64,000 bases of DNA from Codonopsis lanceolata. Its lineage: Eukaryota; Streptophyta; Magnoliopsida; Asterales; Campanulaceae. A model generated the notes under the pieces. The model ran no database searches. It was not told where the DNA came from and saw nothing but the letters and a program-made list of their open reading frames with translations. The DNA is taken from the NCBI GenBank assembly GCA_013146195.2, contig CM028379.1, positions 63,247,631 through 63,311,630 of the forward strand, given 5' to 3'. Below are positions 59,586-64,000 of this stretch, piece after piece. The first letter of the stretch is position 1, and the number at the start of each line of letters is the position of its first letter. The position numbers were made by a program, and so were the translations under genes.

Positions 59586-60413
59586 ATGAGGCTGTGTTGG
59601 GTGAGCCAAAAACTGACTTAGAATGTGAACCACATAGGAAATCTCAGGTTTGGTTATAGTTAGATAAATCAGTCTTCCACCTAGTCTTCTGTATTGATCT
59701 GGATTAGGGAAAGGATTACCTGAATATGTAGATAGCCCATGATTTGTAACCATAGGAAGAGAAGAGGATTTGGCATTGGTGAGGCCTGTTTCCTTGATGA
59801 TATTTAGAGCATATTTTCACTGGTGTAGACAGATGCCACTGGAATTCCTAGCTAGTTCAAGACCAAGAAAGAATTTCAATTGGCCTAGATCCCTGATGGA
59901 AAATTGGGAGTGAATGAAGGATTGAAGATCTGCAATAGCAATAGCAGTGGCAGAAGAACTAGAGATGACTATATCATCAACATATACAAGAAAAGCAGTG
60001 AAAGTACCAGTAGAGGACTTGGTGAATAGAGCTTGATCACAAGAACTCTACACATATCCAAATGATTTCAAAGAGGTAGAAAGCTAGTGAAACCATTGCA
60101 TGGGGGCTTGCTTCAACCCATAAAAAGACTTGATGAGCTTGTAAACTGGAGAGGAACCATCAGTAGTAGTAGGTGGACTATATCCTGGTGGAAGAGCCAT
60201 GTAAACTTCCTCATGAAGATCTCCATGAAAGAATGCATTGGATACATCCATCTGGTGCAGAGACCAATTTCTCAAAGTAGCTATAGCTAGAAGAACCCTA
60301 ATTGTGGTCATCTTTGCCACATGAGCAAAGGTATCAAAATAATCCAACCCCTCAGTCTGAACCCTTTTGCTACTAGTCATAGCTTTATAATTGTCCATTA
60401 TCCCATCTGACAT
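59586..60413 (-). pseudogene. Copia-4 reverse transcriptase
   Basis: 60084-60413 has LDYFDTFAHVAKMTTIRVL, MDVSNAFFHGDLHEEVYMA and FYGLKQAPMQWF. Further on the same strand, FLVYVDDIVISSS keeps an intact YVDD (about 59960-59995), then FSIRDLGQLKFFLGLELA. Stops interrupt the frame at several points, and it ends at SQFLAHPTQPHP. Confidence 0.85.
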
Positions 60414-60631
60414 GTATTTGACTTTATAAATCCATTTGCAGCCTATCAGTTTCTTTCCTTAAGGTAATTCCTATAATATCCAAGCATTGTTTCTTTCTAA
60501 AGCTTATAACTCAAAAGTCATAGCTTGACACAAATGAGGATGTTGCACAGCTTGATGATAAGTTTTGGGCTAAAAAACGGTGTCAATATTGACTATGAAA
60601 GCTTGATATGAGGAAGAGAGATTAGAATACC

Positions 60632-61779
60632 TTAAGACATTGTGAACTGAATGAACAGGATACTTAGAGTCACAAGCTGCAATGGCAAACCTATACAGTC
60701 TTTGAACTTGGCAGGGATAGTTTTGTGCCTAACTGGTCTAGTAGGAGGAGAAACATGATGAGAAAAAGACTCAGAAGCAAGTGAATACTCAGAAGCAGAT
60801 GTAAGCTCAGGTTCAGCAGCATGAGGAGGTGGAGCCTGATCAGGTGTAGATGGGTAAATATCTTCATCTAGCACAAGTTTAGCAGAAGGAAAGATATGAG
60901 GAGAATGACAATGAGTGAAACTATTAGCAGAAAAATGAAAGATAGATTCATGAAATACAACATCTCTGCTGTAGAAGACTTGTTTTGATTGGAGATCAAA
61001 CATTTTGTAAGCCTTTTTACCAAAAGGATAGCCTAGAAACACACATTTTCTTGCCCTAGGACTGAATTTGTCTCTGCCATGGCTAAGAGTAGAGGCATAA
61101 CCAAGACAGCAAAAAACCTTGAGATGAAAATAGGATGGAGAATGGCCAAGGAGAGCTTCATATGGTGTTTTGAAATGTAGAATGGAACTGGACAGTCTGT
61201 TAATTAGATAAGTAGCAGTCAACAAGCAATCACCCCAAAAAGAGATAGGAAGTTGAGACTGAAACCTAAGAGCTCTAGCTAACTCAAGCAAGTGTCCGTG
61301 TTTCCTCTCAGCTCTCCCATTTTGTTGGGGAGTATCCACACAAGAGCTTTGGAGAGCTATACTAAGAGACTTTAGAAAAGGAGACACAATTTCATTAAAA
61401 AATTATGTGCCATTATCAGATCTGATCTCCTCGACAACAACATCATATTGGGTTTTAATAAAGGCAAGGAAATTTTTGAGGTAAGTGTTAACTTGAGTCT
61501 TAGACTGAAGAATGAAAGTCCAAGTAGTTCGGGTTTTATCCTCAACTATGGTCAAAAAAGAATGACAACCATTATAAGTTTTGTGTTTGTAGGGTCGACC
61601 CCATAAATCACTATGAAAAGAGCAAATAAAGTAGTATAATGAGATTGATTAAGGGGAAAAAGGTTGTTTAACCTGTCTAGCAAATTGACATATATCACAA
61701 GAAGTACAATTATTGTCAATATTACAATCCTAAGTGTTTCATAAAAGAATAAGGGACATGCCCAAGTCTTAGATGCCAC
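60632..61779 (-). pseudogene. Copia-4 integrase
   Basis: 60632-61387 has DTPQQNGRAERKHGHLLELA (catalytic Glu), LPISFWGDCLLTATYLINRL and VFLGYPFGKKAYKMFDLQ. The upstream zinc domain (MLWHLRLGHVPYSFMKH near 61722) and core are in other frames with stops. Confidence 0.85.
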
Positions 61780-62684
61780 AACATGTTGTTTTTGACACTA
61801 TTACTTGAAGCATAATAAGAAGACTGAAAGCTACTGCTAGGATTATTACAATGAGAACTAATAGGAGAAGTACAGAACACATATAAGCCATCAATTAACC
61901 TACCAGTCTCCTTGATCTGCTTGTGACACTGGCCCTGTAAAATGCACATTGAAGAAGAAAACACAAGTTTGATTCCATTGTCAAGAGTCAACTTACTACC
62001 TGACATCAATTTGTATTTAAAAGAGGGAACATATAGAACATCATGTAAGACAATGTCTTTAGTAAGATAGGCAGTGCCTTTATGTGTAATTCTAGAAATG
62101 TGGCCATTAGGAAGATATATTGGTAGATCTACAGAAATATGATCAATAAGGATGTCAAGAAAGGTTGTTATATGATCAGTTGCACCAGTATCGACCATCC
62201 ATTCATTTATATTGTGACCTTGACTCAGAAAACACCTAGAGTTAACAACACTAAAATTACCTGCAACCTTACCTGCCAGGTGACATTCTGGGCTGTCCAA
62301 TCCAGTAGCAGGATTAGAGATCAAAGATAATAATTGTTGACATTTAGATGAGGTAAAGCCTTGAACTAGCTCAGGTGTCCATTGTCCATCTTCAGTTCTA
62401 TGAGAGACATTGGCAGCAACTTTGGTTCTATTCTTGGGCGTTCTGGATGGCTCAGGTTTGGAGCCAAATTGAACATGCCATTCAGGATAGCCATGTAGGA
62501 AAAAACACTTGTCCTTGACATGAGTGTCTCCATGACAATAATCATACCACACCTTATTCTTTTGTATATTTCCCCCTGTACTAAACCTTTTCTGCACATT
62601 ACCCCAATTAGTGTGTCCAGTCTTGGTTTTAGGTTTATGATTAATCTTGCTTATTAGGGCTGCAGATATGTCCTCCATATTCAC
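61722..62684 (-). pseudogene. Copia-4 gag C-terminus and protease
   Basis: A YCHGDTHVKDKCFFLHGYPE finger, then EWMVDTGATDHITT (protease DTG), VLHDVLYVPSFKYKLMSGSK and the start of the integrase zinc domain. Confidence 0.87.
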
Positions 62685-62699
62685 TCATGGACTATGTTT

Positions 62700-63469
62700 T
62701 CATTGGCATTCTTCTTGAGCCAAAATGTTTTCAGCCTTGCTAAGACTGGGAAGAGGAGACATCATCATTATTTGTCCTCTAATAGCAGAATACCCATCAC
62801 TTGACCCCATCAGGAACTGAATTAATTTGTATTCATGCTCATACTCATTCTGTTTTTTAGCAACTCCACCGGTACACTTATTACAAGAACACTTGGGCAA
62901 ACCACCATGGCTCAACAATTCATCCCACAGAGCCCTAAACTTAGTGAAATAGGCAGAAATACTTACATTTCCCTGTGTACAATCAATCAATTGTTTCCTA
63001 ATTTGAAAGATTTTTGGTGGGTTGCTGTGTGTGAATCTGATATTTAAATCTTCCCAGATATCCCTGGCTGAATCAAGATATACTATGCTTGATTTGATTT
63101 ATGGAGAAAATCAACATTAACCAGCCATGAGATTACCATATTGTTGCACATCTCCCACTGAGTTAGGTATTTAGATCTAGTAGAGGGTTTCTTATTACTA
63201 CCATTGATCAAACCTAATTTGTTCTTAGCCGAGAGTGCTATTACAACTGATCTTCTCCATTGACTGAAATTAATAGTGTCTATCAGAGTTTGAGAGATGA
63301 ACATCATACCAGGATGATCATTAGGGTGAAGAAATATGGGATACAGAGGATAAATCTGCAAAGTTAATATATCAATGTCGTATTCATCTATTGGTTCTTC
63401 CTTCTCCACGCGAGTCCTTTCTTGATTGCCATTAGGCCTTTCTTGATTGCCATTGTTATTGTCGTCCAT
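62700..63469 (-). pseudogene. Copia-4 gag N-terminal part
   Basis: 63083-63469 begins MDDNNNGNQERPNGNQERTR and has FSQWRRSVVIALSAKNKLG. 62700-62990 has YFTKFRALWDELLSHGGLPK and FLMGSSDGYSAIRGQIMMM. The two are separated by frame loss near 63000-63083. GNQERPN/GNQERTR is a small tandem duplication. Confidence 0.87.
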
Positions 63470-63627
63470 TGGATTTCTTCAGAAGGATACCTTTCACACC
63501 CTAATTCAATCGAAGAAAAAAAAATGAATTCCTCCAAGTCCCAAATTAATTTGTGAAAGTGACCACGATTAATCCAATGATTGAATTTAGCGGAAGCAAT
63601 TTTATCAATAACATTGCTCTAATACCA

Positions 63628-63812
63628 TGTTGAATTTAGACATGGAAGAGAAGAGAAGCAAAAGAGAATGAAGAGAAAGAGAAACTTCTTTGATAAGAAT
63701 TCCTACTTCTGCAGATATGTTTACATATATGAAGACCAACTCCTGTCTCCTTTCTCTAACTATCTCACAATACAAAGAGACACTAAAGACACTCAACTAT
63801 AAAACTACAACA
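63628..63812 (-). repeat. 5' LTR of Copia-4
   Basis: TGTTGAATTT to CTACAACA. The right edge is inferred from the CAACA terminus because no second copy is present. Confidence 0.65.
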
Positions 63813-63928
63813 CTCGATACCCCTGAGGTTATAAACAAACTTTGAGTGAAATACAAAACACTACCCTATATTTTTATTATATTTAAATGTTTTTACTTTG
63901 CTAGTGAAAAACCTTCCTACCACCTTCC

Positions 63929-64000
63929 ATGGCGAAATACTCAGGTACGAAGCATCTGCTATCAAGAGCAAAGTCTAGGAAGATTCCACTTAAGTCTGTT
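63929..64000 (+). CDS. Possible start of a gene running out of the window
   Basis: ATG at 63929 opens 24 codons to the window end, reading MAKYSGTKHLLSRAKSRKIP then LKSV, a basic N-terminus. It lies in non-repeat DNA right after Copia-4. Too short to classify; it may be chance or the first exon of a real gene. Confidence 0.25.
   Translation, partial: MAKYSGTKHLLSRAKSRKIPLKSV

Larger units (their letters stand above)
59586..63812 (-). mobile_element. Copia-4: 5' part of a Ty1/copia element, truncated after RT
   Basis: A 185-bp 5' LTR at 63628-63812 is followed on the minus strand by TGGTATTAGAGC (63616-63627), a one-base variant of the initiator-Met primer site, then gag, protease, integrase and RT. 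The 3' end stops near the RT/RNase H border; no RNase H or 3' LTR remains. Confidence 0.85.

Overview
This window is nuclear DNA of a eudicot plant. The evidence is GT-AG spliced genes with plant-specific products, AT-rich intergenic DNA, and dense plant transposons: Copia LTR elements primed by initiator Met-tRNA, MULEs, hAT, Stowaway and Tourist MITEs, and Helitron-like ends. I cannot name the species. Three host genes can be rebuilt exon by exon; most of the rest is transposon DNA, much of it nested and decayed.

Host genes. (1) LAZY1-like gravitropism regulator, + strand, 3515-5627, five exons, 357 residues. (2) ABCI11/NAP14-like plastid ABC ATPase, - strand, 6367-12065, ten exons, 276 residues, converging on LAZY1 with about 740 bp between the stop codons. 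From memory, the Arabidopsis orthologues (At5g14090 and At5g14100) are also neighbours, so the pair looks like conserved microsynteny. (3) A divergent short-chain dehydrogenase/reductase, + strand, 49792-52453, four exons, 265 residues, with two of the four catalytic residues replaced. Open frames touch both window edges (3-212 and 63929-64000), and 39836-40990 holds an unidentified set of exon-like pieces.

Layout. 1-3430: upstream DNA with a C-rich block. 3431-12065: the two convergent genes; the last ABCI11 intron holds a TRIM-like mini-retrotransposon that itself carries a hAT MITE. 12066-14338: AT-rich spacer. 14339-23177: an 8.8 kb MULE with 192-bp terminal inverted repeats and a perfect 9-bp target duplication, holding a broken MuDR-type transposase, a broken GRF zinc-finger gene, a GC-rich patch that looks like captured host-gene pieces, and a Helitron-like insertion. 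23178-29065: a field of MITEs, several with exact target duplications. 29140-33618: Copia-1, young by its LTRs but frameshifted, itself inserted in an older retroelement. 34824-39775: Copia-2, deleted for RT/RNase H. 41150-43493: AT-rich minisatellite and ATT repeats ending in a Helitron-like terminus. 43581-46480: a Tourist-like element, then a hAT element split by a nested MULE-type element. 46795-47625: second copy of an AT-rich repeat. 49792-52453: the SDR gene. 53082-58104: Copia-3, with the reverse transcriptase deleted. 58123-63812: a chimera of an unrelated long LTR and Copia-4.

The host genes show no operon-like relation; they are separate nuclear genes. No CRISPR array, rRNA, or confident tRNA gene was seen. 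I found no clearly undescribed system. The best candidates for follow-up are the large MULE with its GRF gene and captured fragments, the nested hAT/MULE, and the catalytically altered SDR.
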